This document shows positions 12,092-23,500 of a stretch of DNA of 64,000 nt, piece after piece. The position numbers were made by a program, and so were the translations under genes. Positions within the stretch are counted from its first letter, which is position 1, and each line of letters begins with the position of its first letter. The notes below the pieces were generated by a model that saw only the letters and a program-made list of their open reading frames with translations, had not been told where the DNA came from and did not search any database. Source of the DNA: Multifurca ochricompacta (lineage: Eukaryota > Basidiomycota > Agaricomycetes > Russulales > Russulaceae); NCBI GenBank assembly GCA_022496185.1, contig WTXG01000003.1, forward strand, positions 496,001 through 560,000. Reading direction: 5' to 3'.

Positions 12092-12412
12092 TCTTTAACT
12101 AAGACCGTTCAAAGCACGTAGTGTAAGTAGTTCAGTAGCGTAATTGACATTTGGTGCAGTGCAAGTACAAGAGGATGACGAACAAGGCCAAAGTCCGCGT
12201 CCATTCGACAGTGTCCCTGTCCGTGATGTAATGCAGTATGCGTTAGGTGAAGGGGAAATCATGAAATCATGAGATGGTAGCTGGGACATTTGTTACGAAA
12301 ATATTAGCGGCGACAGATAAGACAAGAGAAATGGGAGCGAGCCGTATACTAATACTACTGGTACACGCTGACGGCTCTTTTGGAAGGCAATGAGTGCAGG
12401 TCGATAGCACAT
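12092..12412. other. Intergenic region upstream of the TilS-like gene
   Basis: Lies between the start of the TilS-like gene and the 3' end of the YTH gene; both are on the minus strand. Should hold the YTH 3' UTR and the TilS-like promoter. No open frame with recognisable content. A further spliced 3' exon of the YTH gene cannot be ruled out, because a GTGTAC donor lies just before its stop. Confidence 0.45.
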
Positions 12413-15122
12413 CTATATCCAACTACGAAAAGCTATCGGTCTCTTTAAGTGATGCGTGGATGCCCACTTATGAAGGGAAACCAGGTACACCCCCGCGAAG
12501 CCTTGATTGGGCGGCACTGGACTAGGATTGCGCATCAAGGTCTGCATCGCCTGTGGGTTTACGAAAGGCAAGCCCATTTGCATCTGCATCAAAGGACTCA
12601 TATGCTGCATCTGGAGTTGAGAGAAAGCCAGACTATTCGGGGCGGTCAAACTAAACGGCTGCTGTTGTTGGAGTGGTGGAGACGGTGAGCTGTTCTGTGG
12701 AGAAGGCGGGGACTGGGCGGCTGCTGCCGCGACCGCTTGGGCTTGCATTCTTTGAATGGATTGGAGCTGGAAATGTAGCTATGGTGTCAGATGACAAGCA
12801 CGACCTTGCTTATAGGACAATTACCTCGTAAAAGGCAAAGTCCTGGAGCAACGAAGTCCTGGCTGGGTGTGTATGGAAGATACGAAGCATCTCCTGGCCT
12901 GCGTCAGGGAGTAGCTCTTGGGTATCGCGAGAATTAGTCACTGGCTTTCTTTCTTGGGTATTGCTAGAAGTACTCATCATCAGCGAAGGGAGTTGAGAGT
13001 AAATATTTCGTACTTAAGGCGTATGTGACGTAGGTTCGCATTAGGAATGTCACGCACAAAAATCCATCGAACTTTGAACACGCCCTTCCACTTGTCAGAA
13101 GCCCAAACAGTACTGCTGCGCGTGTAATCCACGGGCGTCAACATCTCTGCCATACCGCAGAAGTGGCCGCTGTTGAATTAGATAAGGAAAAAAAGAAGAA
13201 TTTTTTAAACACAGGTAATAGAAATACCTTGCGTTGACACTAAAGAATAGATAGATGGGTCCCCTTCCAGCAGTCTCTTTGAAGGCCTTATCGAGTCTCT
13301 TGTTTCCAGGGTCGGTTGAACTCCATATCTCGTATTTGAGAGACTTTTGTACATCATCTTCAGTGTAAGATTTGATCACAAAATAACGAGCCTGAGTAAT
13401 AGGTCAGGAGAATGGCCAGAAAAACAGCTGGATACGAAAGCGACTAACAAATGCGGGGCGCGTGTCAAAATTTTGGGGGTTGTAACCCTTCGTCGCGACA
13501 AGAGTGGGAACGTCGATAGGGGACGTGAGAATGCCCGGCTGTGCGCCCAATACCCCAAGGCCGCCTACTTGAGTATTCAAACCCAGCCTGAAATTCTGTT
13601 GTTGATTAAGGAACTGCGCCGGGATGGGGGGGACGCTCGGGATTCCTTGCGCCTTTGCTTGTTGCTGCTGGGTGTTGTATCCGTAATTTATGTTTGGGTT
13701 AGAAGAGCGAGTTTGGAGAACGCGTTCCTTTTGGTCCCAGGCCCCCGAAGCCGTGAAGGCGCGTTCATCGTGGTCGCCTGCGCCTCCACGTTGCGGTTGC
13801 CCCGTCGGCTGCGGTAGCCCATGACCGATGGGCGGAACATACGCGGACGCACTAACAGGGCCTGACGAACCAGCGGCCAATTGATTACCGCGCTCGTCCA
13901 AATTCGTAATGAGTTGCAACTTGCGTGAGGCGTTGACATCACTATCATTTGGTGCTGCACTACGCAGAGCCGCGAGCGGCTGCGACTGTTGGGGTTGATT
14001 CGGGTTGAAGCGTGGTGGGTGGTTGGATTGTGCGCCAGAGAAAGCAACTGATGAATAACCCTGTGCTTGATTATTGATATCCAAGGCAGATAATGCTCGC
14101 TGTACGTCATCGATGGCAGAGCTACCATTGTTGGTCCCAACTAAGCTGGCATTTCCCCCAGAGGTGCGCCATTCATTGCTAGGGGTACTCCACGGAGATC
14201 GGTTAATCGGGCTGGTGGGATACTGCTGGTTTGGGGCTGATGTCTGCCGGGTAAAATAGGACTCGTCCTCGTGCCCAGTCGAACCCTCTGCAAACTCTTC
14301 GTCGGCGCCAGTGGGGCTAGGTGTCTGGGGATGATGACCAGATGGGCGGACTTGGGTTTGAAGAGTCCCAGCACGCCGAAGGCCAGCCGAGGCCATTCTT
14401 CCAGTGGCAGTGCCATATGTGAGTGATTGGTGCCTTCGAACTGCAGAGCCAGGAGGTGGAGAGGGAACAGTACCAAAGTGTGAGGACATCGAGGACGGCG
14501 AGTTTTGACCATGTTGATCTATGGACTGATATTGCGGGTTCTCGGCGACATAGGTCGCCTAGACAAGGGGTCAGCATGCGGCATACGTATCGTGAATTGG
14601 AGGGGAAATACCTTATCATCGTTCCGCAAGCCCCGGATCTCGGTCTCCCACTCTTCCTCTTCTCCTTCCTGGCCAGCAATCGCTGAAAGACTGTTCAACG
14701 TACGAGGGGTAAGATTACCAGAACCGCGCGATCCATGGCCATAAGCTTGAGTGAATAGTGTCAGAGATCGATGATACACGCTTGACCACATCGCAAGAGG
14801 GGATTGAATGATGGAAATAATGAAATGACGTACGTCGGTTATATCGTGCAGGAAGGGAGCTCTGTCGATGAAGAGAGCCGCCTTTCGAGCCGCCTTTCTC
14901 ACCGACAGCACCTACTGATCCGGGCCATTCTTGATCGACGACCTCTTCGTCATTCCAAGTTTGAGGTTCCTGAGACTCCTCCGAGATCGGTGCTCGGGTA
15001 GCTGCCCGGGCACTTCTTGAGGCAGCAGTGATGGTATGGTGACGGCGGACACCGGTGGATTGTTGTTCGGCACCTACAGGTCCCGGAGGAGGTGAGATAG
15101 GGTGTGAAGGGGGTACAGACAT
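12413..15122 (-). CDS. YTH-domain RNA-binding protein (m6A reader)
   Basis: YTH domains bind N6-methyladenosine or related determinants in RNA; fungal relatives are Mmi1 and Pho92. ATG at 15122 ([15 protein letters not shown]). Several exons encode a long disordered Ser/Pro/Gln/Gly-rich N-terminus. The YTH domain spans about 13400 to 12830: it opens with [19 protein letters not shown], continues EIWSST and [10 protein letters not shown], and after an intron shows [30 protein letters not shown] and [11 protein letters not shown]. The Trp of EIWSST and that of the ASDKW segment are aromatic-cage candidates. The C-terminus is Gln/Met/Pro-rich. The stop at 12413 is a read-through of a possible donor and is the least certain point. 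A 287-bp divergent spacer with a GATGGAA repeat separates it from the next gene. Confidence 0.9.
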
Positions 15123-15126
15123 GAAT

Positions 15127-15165
15127 GATGGAAGGATGGAAGGATGGAAAGATGGAAAGATGAGA
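15127..15165. repeat. GATGGAAG/GATGGAAA tandem repeat in a divergent promoter
   Basis: About four to five head-to-tail octamers immediately upstream of the YTH start codon; the strand leading into the YTH gene is CTTTCCATC, a pyrimidine-rich leader. Followed by further purine tracts to about 15230. Probably leader or core-promoter sequence and a likely length-variable microsatellite. Confidence 0.7.
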
Positions 15166-15409
15166 CGAGATGAAGCAACTACAACTACAACTGAGAGAAA
15201 GAGAGAGAAAGGAAGGGTAAAGAGAGAGCGCTTGGTAATGGTTTTTGAAGTTAGGAAGAACAGATGGCTGAACAGACTCGGTCCTATCAAAGGCCTCTCG
15301 GTCTCTTCAACCCTCTTCAACAACATATATTGCAAGCAAGCCAACCATCGCCAGCCTCATTGTAAACGCATGGCTGGCAAGTGACCTGGTCTTGAACCTA
15401 ACCATCAAA

Positions 15410-17143
15410 ATGGAGAAACAACCATCGGTATTTTTATACTATCAGATCGGTGGCTTCAGACCCAACGTGAGCTTGCAAGGGTGCTGCATCACTTTGCTTT
15501 TTGTCAGGTTGAAGTAGTTATTCAAGACTATGATTCCAGAGTATACCAATATGACACACAGAAATTGGCTGAAGCTATTTTCGGCTCAAAATCCTCAGTG
15601 GAACTGGTTTTGGGTGTGTCCTCTCGTCTCTCAATTTGGTGAATCATGGCGCGCGAGCAAATATGAGACAGGAATTAGACCATCGGGAGCTTCATCGATT
15701 CTTCTTCCCGTCACCGAGTGGGTTAAAAGAGAAGGTTTACATCAAACAGGCTCCCCTCGACTTGCATCCGACTTTCTCTCTCTCTCGCCATTACAATTTG
15801 ATAGCGTCTCTCACCTAGCCAAAAAGCTAACTGCCCTCAAACCAAAGGGCAAGAGGCGAGGTGAGGACGACAGTGCCGCAAACAAGGTATTTCTTGGGAT
15901 CATTGGCCAGTCTGGCCAGTTCCGTTCCTCCTTTGAATCTAACCGGTATTTTACTTCATTTTGGATTCTCGCTTGCTATCATTGTACAGAGCTGCCTCAT
16001 TCAGGTCATTTTTTCATGCCCTCAAACCATCTTTCAATGCCTGGAAATTTGGCCTGAGTAGGTCCTCGCTTGGGCCGTTGCAAATGTTATTTCGTTTGCC
16101 TTCAACGAGTGGTCCCACGAAAAGGGCGTTATTCTTGACATCGGGTGGTGTTCGATGGACCTTCACACAGATCTCCCAATCTTCGGAAATCCGTTCACCT
16201 GGAAATTGAAGAGAGACGAAATTTTGGCAACAGGGGCAAGCGGAAGGTGGTGAGTGTTTTGGGGGGTTCGAGAGTATGAGGACCGCAAACGACGCTTTCG
16301 TACAGGAATTCCGGTATGGCCAGACTGAAGTAGTGAAGCAGAATAGCGTATCGATCAAGGTCCGAGATTCGCTCAGATGCGAACGGCCCTTGATATTACT
16401 CGTTCATGATGAAGGAGGTCTTCGTACCCTTTTTGGGGACCTTGGCATCGATACAGCCGGCTGGTCCTCCGATCTCTCGAGCTTGCTCTAGTGGGTTGTA
16501 TGGACGGCTCTCACATTTCACATTTCTGAAATGTCTTCATCAGTGACTTTAGGTCGGAGTCCCGAGGCGCGTTGCGCGATCAGTACAACTACCAGAATTC
16601 ACGACGTCGCTCACTTTCTCCACGACGTGATGGGGGCTCGCGCGATCAACGCAGACGATCTCCTCCTCGTGCCCATATGCCAGTCTGTGTTATAGACGTC
16701 CGCCAAATGTACCTCACCCTTCGTGGCCGCATCACAGAGTCGAATGCCTCACTCGCCGCGATTGCTACTGAGCTCGGGCTATCGGGCGATGACCAAGGCA
16801 CGTGCGCCGGAAATGAGAGCCGGTGAGCAGTAGTCCCGCCGCGCGCGCAGCAGGATTTCGTTCATTCGTATTTTAAAGACTGTTAGCAGAGATGTGGATT
16901 GCCATGGCAAGCGGTCTTGCCATCGATGAGCAATATGCCGCACGATGGGGCGCTGATGCACCTGCATCGGCGCCAGGTGGTTCAGGTTTATCGGCAGCGC
17001 TACTGGACCCAAGTGACGCAGACTTTGACCCTAATGACCTTGCACCGACGGGGTCTACAGCAACGACGCAACCCCCTCAAGCCAATCAGTTTAAAGAATG
17101 GGATGACCTGGACGATGAAGAAGAGGAATATTATGGGCGTTGA
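15410..17143 (+). CDS. Gfd2/YDR514C-like RNase H-fold exonuclease-like protein, frame disturbed
   Basis: Start MEKQPSVFLYYQIGGF at 15410, intron 15467-15507, then segments resembling Gfd2/YDR514C-family proteins: VYQYDTQKLAEAIFGS; LKEKVYIKQAPLDLHPTFSL; ALKPSFNAWKFGL; ISFAFNEWSHEKGVILDIGW followed by CSMDL; RYGQTEVVKQNS; PLILLVHDEGGLRTLFGDLG; VCVIDVRQMYLTL; CAGNES; and an acidic end, stop 17143. In DEDD exonucleases motif I is DxE and motif III includes His and Asp; here they read DIG and CAGNES, so key residues seem lost. An SR/RS-rich insert (RRRSLSPRRD) lies between motifs II and III. Frames conflict near 15805, 16061, 16251-16310 and 16823; some can be introns, but 16061 looks like a one-base loss (GG where GGG restores frame). 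Family moderately certain; the exact model is not. Confidence 0.6.
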
Positions 17144-17251
17144 AATCTTGGTAGTGAATACTGCATAGTACACCTTTGCACATTCGCATTTGCGATTTGC
17201 GTAATTGATCCCTCATGATAGTTGTTTCCGGTTGTTCCGGTTAATGATCAC

Positions 17252-18290
17252 ATGCGTTCGGTACCTCAGGCTTTCATGATCAGAGCGTCACTGCGTTCTA
17301 CCAGATTTTTACGAACTATGGGGACAACCTCTAGGAAGTGGATGTGTTGACTCCTAGTCCCTCTGCTAGTCTCGTCATAGTCAACACGAGTAATGAGGTT
17401 CTCCTTGTTCAGCGGAATCAAAGGCGACTTCATTTCCAGGGATGCACGTGCGACTTTATTCACTCTCTCAGCCGCCACAACTATCCACTTAATTGACTGA
17501 CGCAGGTCTTTCCTGGGGTAACTTCGATGAAAATCAGGATGAATCGTATAAGATGACGGCAATTCGGGAGACCTTCGAAGAGACAGGTCTGCTTCTAGCA
17601 TCGTCGACTTCAAAGACCCCTCTGAACGATGCTGTCCTGGACGCATCGCGAAAGTCTATTCATACTGGGAAAACTTCTTTTGGAGATTTCCTCACTCAAC
17701 ACGCCCTGACCGCAGATGTGAACGCGCTACTTCCCTTTACTGAATGGACCACACCAGTTGGACCTCCCCGGTACGCCCAAATGTTCGCTGCCCTCACTTG
17801 TCGTTATGTAACCTAACGATGCACGCAGTCGTTTCCGTACGCGGTTCTTTGTTGCTTTCTTGCCCTTCCTATGCGCGTCTAGTTTCTCTTCCGGCGCAAT
17901 GCAGCATCGTCTACCGACTCCTGATGGCGGGCAAGAAGTCATCGAGGCACGATTCGTACATCCCCGGGAAGCGCTCACAGAGCATCGCGCTCATAAGATT
18001 ATTCTGATGCCGCCACAACATTATATCCTATCTACACTCGCAGATATCCTAGTTGGGCGTAAGACAACCCTCATCAGCGAGAGCGCCTGAAACAGCTGTC
18101 AGCGGGAGCATTCGGGCGGATGAATTTCCATCCACGAGCAGGTCAGAAGGATGCAAATGGTCAGACTCCACTTGTGTACGAGGGCGATGAGGCGCGCGGG
18201 GGTCCGGAAGGCAGTCTCCATCGTTCGCTTGTACTATTCGATCCAGACACGAAGGTTGGTCGCACCGACTGCGTGGTTCACAGATGCTAA
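17252..18290 (+). CDS. NUDIX hydrolase (NUDT19-like), four apparent 1-nt deletions
   Basis: Hydrolyses a nucleoside diphosphate linked to a moiety X; relatives of this shape act on CoA or NADH-type substrates in peroxisomes or mitochondria (family knowledge). Start MRSVPQAFMIRASLRSTRFL at 17252 could be a mitochondrial presequence (Arg/Ser-rich, no acids). Then SASLVIVNTSNEVLLVQRNQ, a FPGMHVFPGG-type core, and the Nudix helix RETFEETGLLL. After an intron ending before 17829: RFRTRFFVAFLPFL, a loop, EARFVHPREAL, and REREL-like RERLKQLSAGAFGRM; stop TAA 18288-18290. Reading frame is lost at 17338 (GG to G), 17420-17422 (A run), 17515-17518 (G run) and 18061-18062 (A run); adding one base at each site restores a continuous family-like protein. 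Introns cannot explain these. Either recent decay or assembly error. Confidence 0.75.
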
Positions 18291-18485
18291 TGGAGATTTA
18301 TTTACCCAGATGCCAACAGAGGTCACCTTGTTGCGAAATTTAGACATTTTTTCTGAAGTTGAGGCCATCGCGTCGGCCAAATTATGAGCATCGGTCTTGA
18401 TAAGACCGAACCCCTTCCCTCCCCAAGTGCACAATTTGTAGCTCAAGTTGGTGTAGAATGCATTAAGTGAACCCCCACGCTCCAC

Positions 18486-19271
18486 TTAGCTATACAGTTC
18501 ATCCTCTCTCTCCTCCTTTAATTCCTGCTCCAACGTGTAGACAAGTTCTCCAAGTTTGTCTGTCCCCACTGGCACTTCTAGTGGGATCATTTGACGCTTC
18601 ATGGCCCGTCCGAATCTTTCCACTATCCCGTGAACTTCTGCTCCAACATCCAATTTCTTTCCAGTTGCGCTTTCGATAGACGTCGCTTTGACATCCGCGA
18701 GGCCACAAGCCACGATTTCATCGAACCAAGGGCGGGGTTCATGCGTGATGTTCATCGCAAAGCCATGGGACGTTAGCCGATGGCGTACCTGCACACCAAC
18801 GCTGGCCACTTTTTCGTGCTCGCCGAGAAAGACCCCAGTGTGCTCGGACTCGATTGGGGTGAGCCCATGCGCTTCACGCAGGTGTAGCGACAGCATGTAC
18901 TGTAGCCGGGATATGTAGTCCCTAATGCCGATCGCAGGCTTCGTGCGCCCGAGGTCGAGTAGAGGATAGCCTACGATTTGACCTGGTCCGTGATATGTCA
19001 GCTCTCCGCCTCTCTCTGCAAGAACGAAATCCGCGCCGAGAGCCCTCAATCGCGCGCGTTCAGATGCAGTTTCAGACTCTGTTTGGCGGCGCCCGCCAGT
19101 GTAGACAGGTTTATGTTGGAGGAGGAGGAGAACATCTTGGTGCTCGAGGGAAGATCGGCGTTGAAGTATTTGAAAGGCATGGATAGATTCTTGCAGTTGA
19201 AGTGCACGGAGGTAAGGCAACGGTCTTGAGAAATAATGATAAACAATAGGTGGAAACTGAAGGCTATTCAT
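18486..19271 (-). CDS. LIP2: Lipoyl(octanoyl) transferase (LipB/Lip2)
   Basis: Moves octanoyl from acyl-carrier protein to lipoate-dependent proteins, such as the H protein and the E2 subunits, in the mitochondrion. Single exon, 261 residues, the usual length. The LipB signature is complete: RGGELTYHGPGQIVGYPLLD near residues 87-106; the lysine-bearing EKVASVGVQVRH and the TSHGFAMNI segment; and the catalytic Cys in VACGLADVKATSIES. The N-terminal YTGGRR segment also fits. No clear presequence, though the start is followed by an Arg-containing hydrophobic region. Its frame is fully intact although the preceding NUDIX gene, 195 bp away and convergent, is disrupted. HTD2 at 47.8 kb belongs to the pathway that supplies its substrate. 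Confidence 0.96.
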   Translation of the reverse strand: MNSLQFPPIVYHYFSRPLPYLRALQLQESIHAFQILQRRSSLEHQDVLLLLQHKPVYTGGRRQTESETASERARLRALGADFVLAERGGELTYHGPGQIVGYPLLDLGRTKPAIGIRDYISRLQYMLSLHLREAHGLTPIESEHTGVFLGEHEKVASVGVQVRHRLTSHGFAMNITHEPRPWFDEIVACGLADVKATSIESATGKKLDVGAEVHGIVERFGRAMKRQMIPLEVPVGTDKLGELVYTLEQELKEEREDELYS

Positions 19272-19609
19272 CTCGTCACCGCACCGTCAACGTCGCAACG
19301 TCGGGTCGGTCGCGCTGCGCTGAAAGCTGGTTTCAGTTCGGGATTACCGGACCGTACGATTCCTCATCTGGGTTCTTATGTAATATCCTTAAAAGAAGAG
19401 AGGTACAGAGAGGTACATTTTACATTGTACTTGTACAAGATGCATTAAGGCCGCTCCCTCCCCCCTGGTGCCGACATGTGTGAGAACGTGAGGCGGACAG
19501 GACGAAGGGCAGGAGAGCCGGTACTCGAATAAAGTAGGGGAAGATGAGTATTGGAAGGACCTAAAAACACATGAATGAATGTTGGGCCTGCGTAGATGTG
19601 GGTCATAGA

Positions 19610-20569
19610 TTACACGCAAGAGCGCGACCTAGTGCGGGGATGTGACTGTTCACGAGAGCGCAGGCGCCCGCGGGGAGCGTCGTCGGATTCGTCTCCTTCC
19701 TTTGTGTTCCCCGGTTGTTGTGCATATTGCAGCCAGCGCCTGTACCAACGTCCGAGAAATCGTTTTATATCCTCTGGCATTCCGAGGTATTCAACATTTC
19801 GTGCGAGACCATCCCAGCGGATCACATGACGTTGCAACGCGTCTTCAAGAGCACTCGTGTCACCAAAATACATCCACGTCACGAGGTACGGGAAGGATGA
19901 TGAGTCAGGTATGGGTAGGAAAACAATTGGATGATCCGGAGGTGAGGGCAGTAATCGTGGGAGTCGTGATGCTACACCCGCAGAGATGGAGGGCCGACCA
20001 GCGACTTGAGGTGCTGACTGGGCGATAGGTTGAATCAAATCAAGTGGGGATGCGCCGCTGAAGAGGGCACGCAAGAGAGTTGATTGTGCAGAAAGGTAGT
20101 CGACGTGAAGCTGGCACATCATAGGATGAGGATGACTGTCTCTCGTAACAAAAAATAGGCCAAGGCAAACCTTCATGAGTACGCGTACGGCTTCGTTGTT
20201 CAGAGTGGGCGCGGTGAGACGTCTACCCATGCCCGAAGGATCATGGAGACCGGACAACACCTCTGACCGAGGAATTTTGGAGACATCTAAGTCACGGAAA
20301 GGAGGTAACCCTGATGGATGAATATCAAGAGGATATACTGAGTAGACTGTCAGGGTTATAGTGGGCACTGGAACTTTGAAGTACGTACTGATAGAACAGT
20401 CCGCATTCTCAATGTTGTTCCAGTATCGAGGGGCGAGCTTACGAAGTGAATCGATGATATACTCGAGGGGGACGCCCACCAAGGATGGATGAGGAAACGG
20501 CCTCGGGACAAAGGCGTGGACAGGTTCATTTGGGTGAGGAGCGGAAGAACTCTTGGTGGGGGAATCCAT
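19610..20569 (-). CDS. BTB/POZ-like fungal protein of unknown function
   Basis: Intact, intronless 319-residue frame, unusual in this intron-rich window. I do not recognise an exact family. The middle part reads CQLHVDYLSAQSTLLRALFS, which resembles the core of BTB/POZ folds (a buried strand, then a helix with Ser-x-Leu-Leu/Phe). The second half has FLPIPDSSSFPYLVTWMYFG, a BTB-like third strand and helix, then RHVIRWDGLARNVEYLGMPE and KRFLGRWYRRWL. The C-terminus is short, basic and Ser/Arg-rich (RSREQSHPRTRSRS). Some basidiomycete developmental regulators have similar folds, but I cannot link this gene to a named one. Downstream lies LIP2, also on the minus strand; upstream is a long gene-poor region that may be regulatory. 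Confidence 0.7.
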   Translation of the reverse strand: MDSPTKSSSAPHPNEPVHAFVPRPFPHPSLVGVPLEYIIDSLRKLAPRYWNNIENADCSISTYFKVPVPTITLTVYSVYPLDIHPSGLPPFRDLDVSKIPRSEVLSGLHDPSGMGRRLTAPTLNNEAVRVLMKVCLGLFFVTRDSHPHPMMCQLHVDYLSAQSTLLRALFSGASPLDLIQPIAQSAPQVAGRPSISAGVASRLPRLLPSPPDHPIVFLPIPDSSSFPYLVTWMYFGDTSALEDALQRHVIRWDGLARNVEYLGMPEDIKRFLGRWYRRWLQYAQQPGNTKEGDESDDAPRGRLRSREQSHPRTRSRSCV

Positions 20570-23500
20570 TGGAAATCTTGTGAAAATTGAGGGCTCAAAC
20601 TTAATAAGTAGAGGGACAAAGATGTGAAGACAATAGCCAGGTGGCCTTGAGGAGGGTCGTCGAATGCGAGACCAACTTATAACACCAAGTACCGCTCATG
20701 GACTGTATCTCTCGCCAAAAAGGCAACTGTGAACCGGGGAGTGGGCGAGAGAGGAGCGACGGGAGTGGGAAGGGGGGGGGGGGACAAAGGATGTCAGATT
20801 GTCAGCCGACGATGATAATGGCGATAGCATCGTACTTTGTCTCATTATACTCATCATAAATAAATGCAATCCACTGCCACTCGCTACTTGCCATTTGCAT
20901 TCTACTAGATGTTGGATGCGATGCGATGCGATGAGAGACGTGAGATGGTACCATGAGGTACCGGAAACAAAGAAATTTGTCGCTTGGCGGCCTCCTCGGT
21001 CCCTCTTTATTGTGTATGTGGTGAAACGCCAAATCCTCTTATGCTCACCTCTCCTGTCCGACTTCCTTTCCTTCCTTTCCAGCGAAAACTAAAGCACACA
21101 AGCATTTATCGACTCTGCACGCGCCCGGGTACCGCACAATTATTATTTTAACGCCTTAAGATATAGGTAAGGAAAAAATATGAGGGAGGGAACGGTCGCT
21201 ACCTTGCCACAGATGGCATTGTTATCAAATAAATAAATAAATACAAATAACCCAACAACCCAAAGCCCTAAGCCCAAAGCTAAGGAAGGATAGGATAGGA
21301 TAGGCAGGACAAAAGAGAAGGAAGAATGATAGATGCTTATTGTTCTGCTGCGCTGCCATAGCGTATCGCGTATCCGCTTGCGCCTGTCCGCATGATTCAC
21401 TGACACCCCTATTTTTCGTGGGGCCAGGATTGGGGGGAATTGGATTGATTCGTCCTAAAAGTTAAAGTGAGAGTTTGAACTCATTTGTATTCGAATTCGA
21501 GGACGACTCGACTCGGATTTGGAAGTGGTGGACAGCAAACTCGTGCCAGCTTCCATGAACCTGTCGCGCTCCTCGAACACTAGCTACAGTAGTAGCGTGC
21601 GCTCTTCCTCTTCTTGATTTGATTTTGAAAAATGTAAATGTCCGATGTCCGTCCTACCGCAAATTCGCGAGGGTCAAATGAACAACAAGTGACCCCAATT
21701 CAACAAATTCTCAATTCTCGGTGGGGCAGGAACAACTCCAATTCTCTAAACTCCATTTCGTAGATCGGGGGTATGCTGTCGTCGTCCATTCCATTCTCAA
21801 TCTAACGATTCCATATGGGACTCCGCCTAGCACGGCGGGCAATCTAATGATATATACGCATAATAAACATGAAACATGAAGACAGTACGACCAGAAAGTG
21901 GAGGACGTCTCGTGCCTTCATTCCTGGAGGCCCCGCGGGGACAAAAGTACAACAATCTTGAAGCAGCTGAAATGAGCTAGGGTATCGTTTACACAAGTTG
22001 CGATGATGGGCTAATGAGGACGTCGTCTAAGGTTACTGCGTATCAAAGTTAGATGAGACTACGTGTCACTCCAGCAGACAACACACCTAGGATATCTCTG
22101 TCTGCTTCTTCGGGTTTTCTCCGTCTCCGGTGCCGTGGTCCATGCTGTACTGGTCACCGCAGGAATACGACTCCGAGCTGGCTTTCGGTCATGTAGCTGG
22201 TCTGAAGAACTAAGGTTTTCTGCTGGCCGCTGCTTTGATTGTGGCGTGCGACTTGACGTTCTCGTCGTGGCAAGGGAAAGACAGCTTCTCCGAAGCTGGG
22301 ATGTACTATCCTCTGTTTCAGCACGAGACAGCGGTCGACGAGGCTCTCCAGATATCGATATCCCCATTGAAATGGTTCGCCTGAGAAAAATATGTCAGCA
22401 CACAAGGCAGAGGCGAAGGAAGCAGAAAAGAATAGTACAATAATGAGGGCATTATGGTCTGTGACAATCCTGGGTTTGAATAAATGCGTAGGTTACAGGG
22501 GGTTGAATGTAACAAATTCCGACTTGGGGTCCTGTTTTAAGCTGGGCGGATCACCCTCTTGCTGTGTGTGAAGAGCAATCCTAGGAAAGGGGCAAGGGGA
22601 GCAGACAACCGTGCAATAGAGCACAGCTTTGCTGTTCGGGGCTCTGCGTAACAATTTATGACAGCGCTCGAGCTTCGGTTTTGAAGTAAAACTCTCTGCG
22701 GTGACCGGGATGTATGGAGACGCAGCCAAGCGATGCAGACAAGCTAACATTAGGCATTGCCCCTCTATTACTTGAGGAGAGAGAGAGAGAAAGGGTTAGG
22801 CATGGGAAACATGTACGGAGAGAAGTTCATTTCCGATTTGCCATGGGCATAGGGATAGGGATATCGATATCTCCTACTCGGACATCGTTGTGGAACTGGG
22901 CTAGCAATCATCATGACTCCTGCCTAATCATTTATGGCGGGGTACAGCCCCGTACTTGAACAACTATTGGGCTGAATCGTTGAATCGTTGGTTATAATTA
23001 AAGGGCGTCACGAGCCTCTGTTAGCATCACGTCGCAGGCATGACTAGAACGCCAACTGGCGGATGTCAAGGAATGAGGGTTGGGCAGAGCCTTATCATAA
23101 CGGTTCATGTTATTCGCGCGGCGTTTGCTAAATGGCCCAAAACAACAGCGGATAGTGAGGCGTTCCCCCCGTTGCGCCACTCATTTCTAAGATTACGGGA
23201 GGGTTGTGGGTCGGACACGAGCCTAGACCAACGTCATCGCGATACGGTAAAAGTACAATTATGACGGAGGTTCTCATTGAAGGGGAGCACTACGGGGGTT
23301 AATGAGAAGGCAAAGCAATAAGAGGCGTGGATGCGGTGAGGAACGCAAACAAGTTTCTAACTTGTCAGGTCAGGGTGCATAGGTCTTATGACGCAAATTC
23401 CTCCTCGCTTTCCATCCCATACAGTGTAACAGCACTCTCATTGACTCATTGGCTTAGCCACGATCCATACGTTGAGGTGAAGGAAGGAAGGCAGTGACGG

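Noticed and set aside
16251..16306. Intron at 16250-16305 in the Gfd2-like gene (gtgagt...gtacag)
   Set aside because: Splice sites look excellent but the phase does not match the next exon, and the segment itself encodes VREYEDRKRRF, which looks coding. Left unresolved rather than called.
22059..22443. Overlapping open frames on both strands
   Set aside because: Openness in three frames reflects composition. No conserved motif, good start context or splice partner found.
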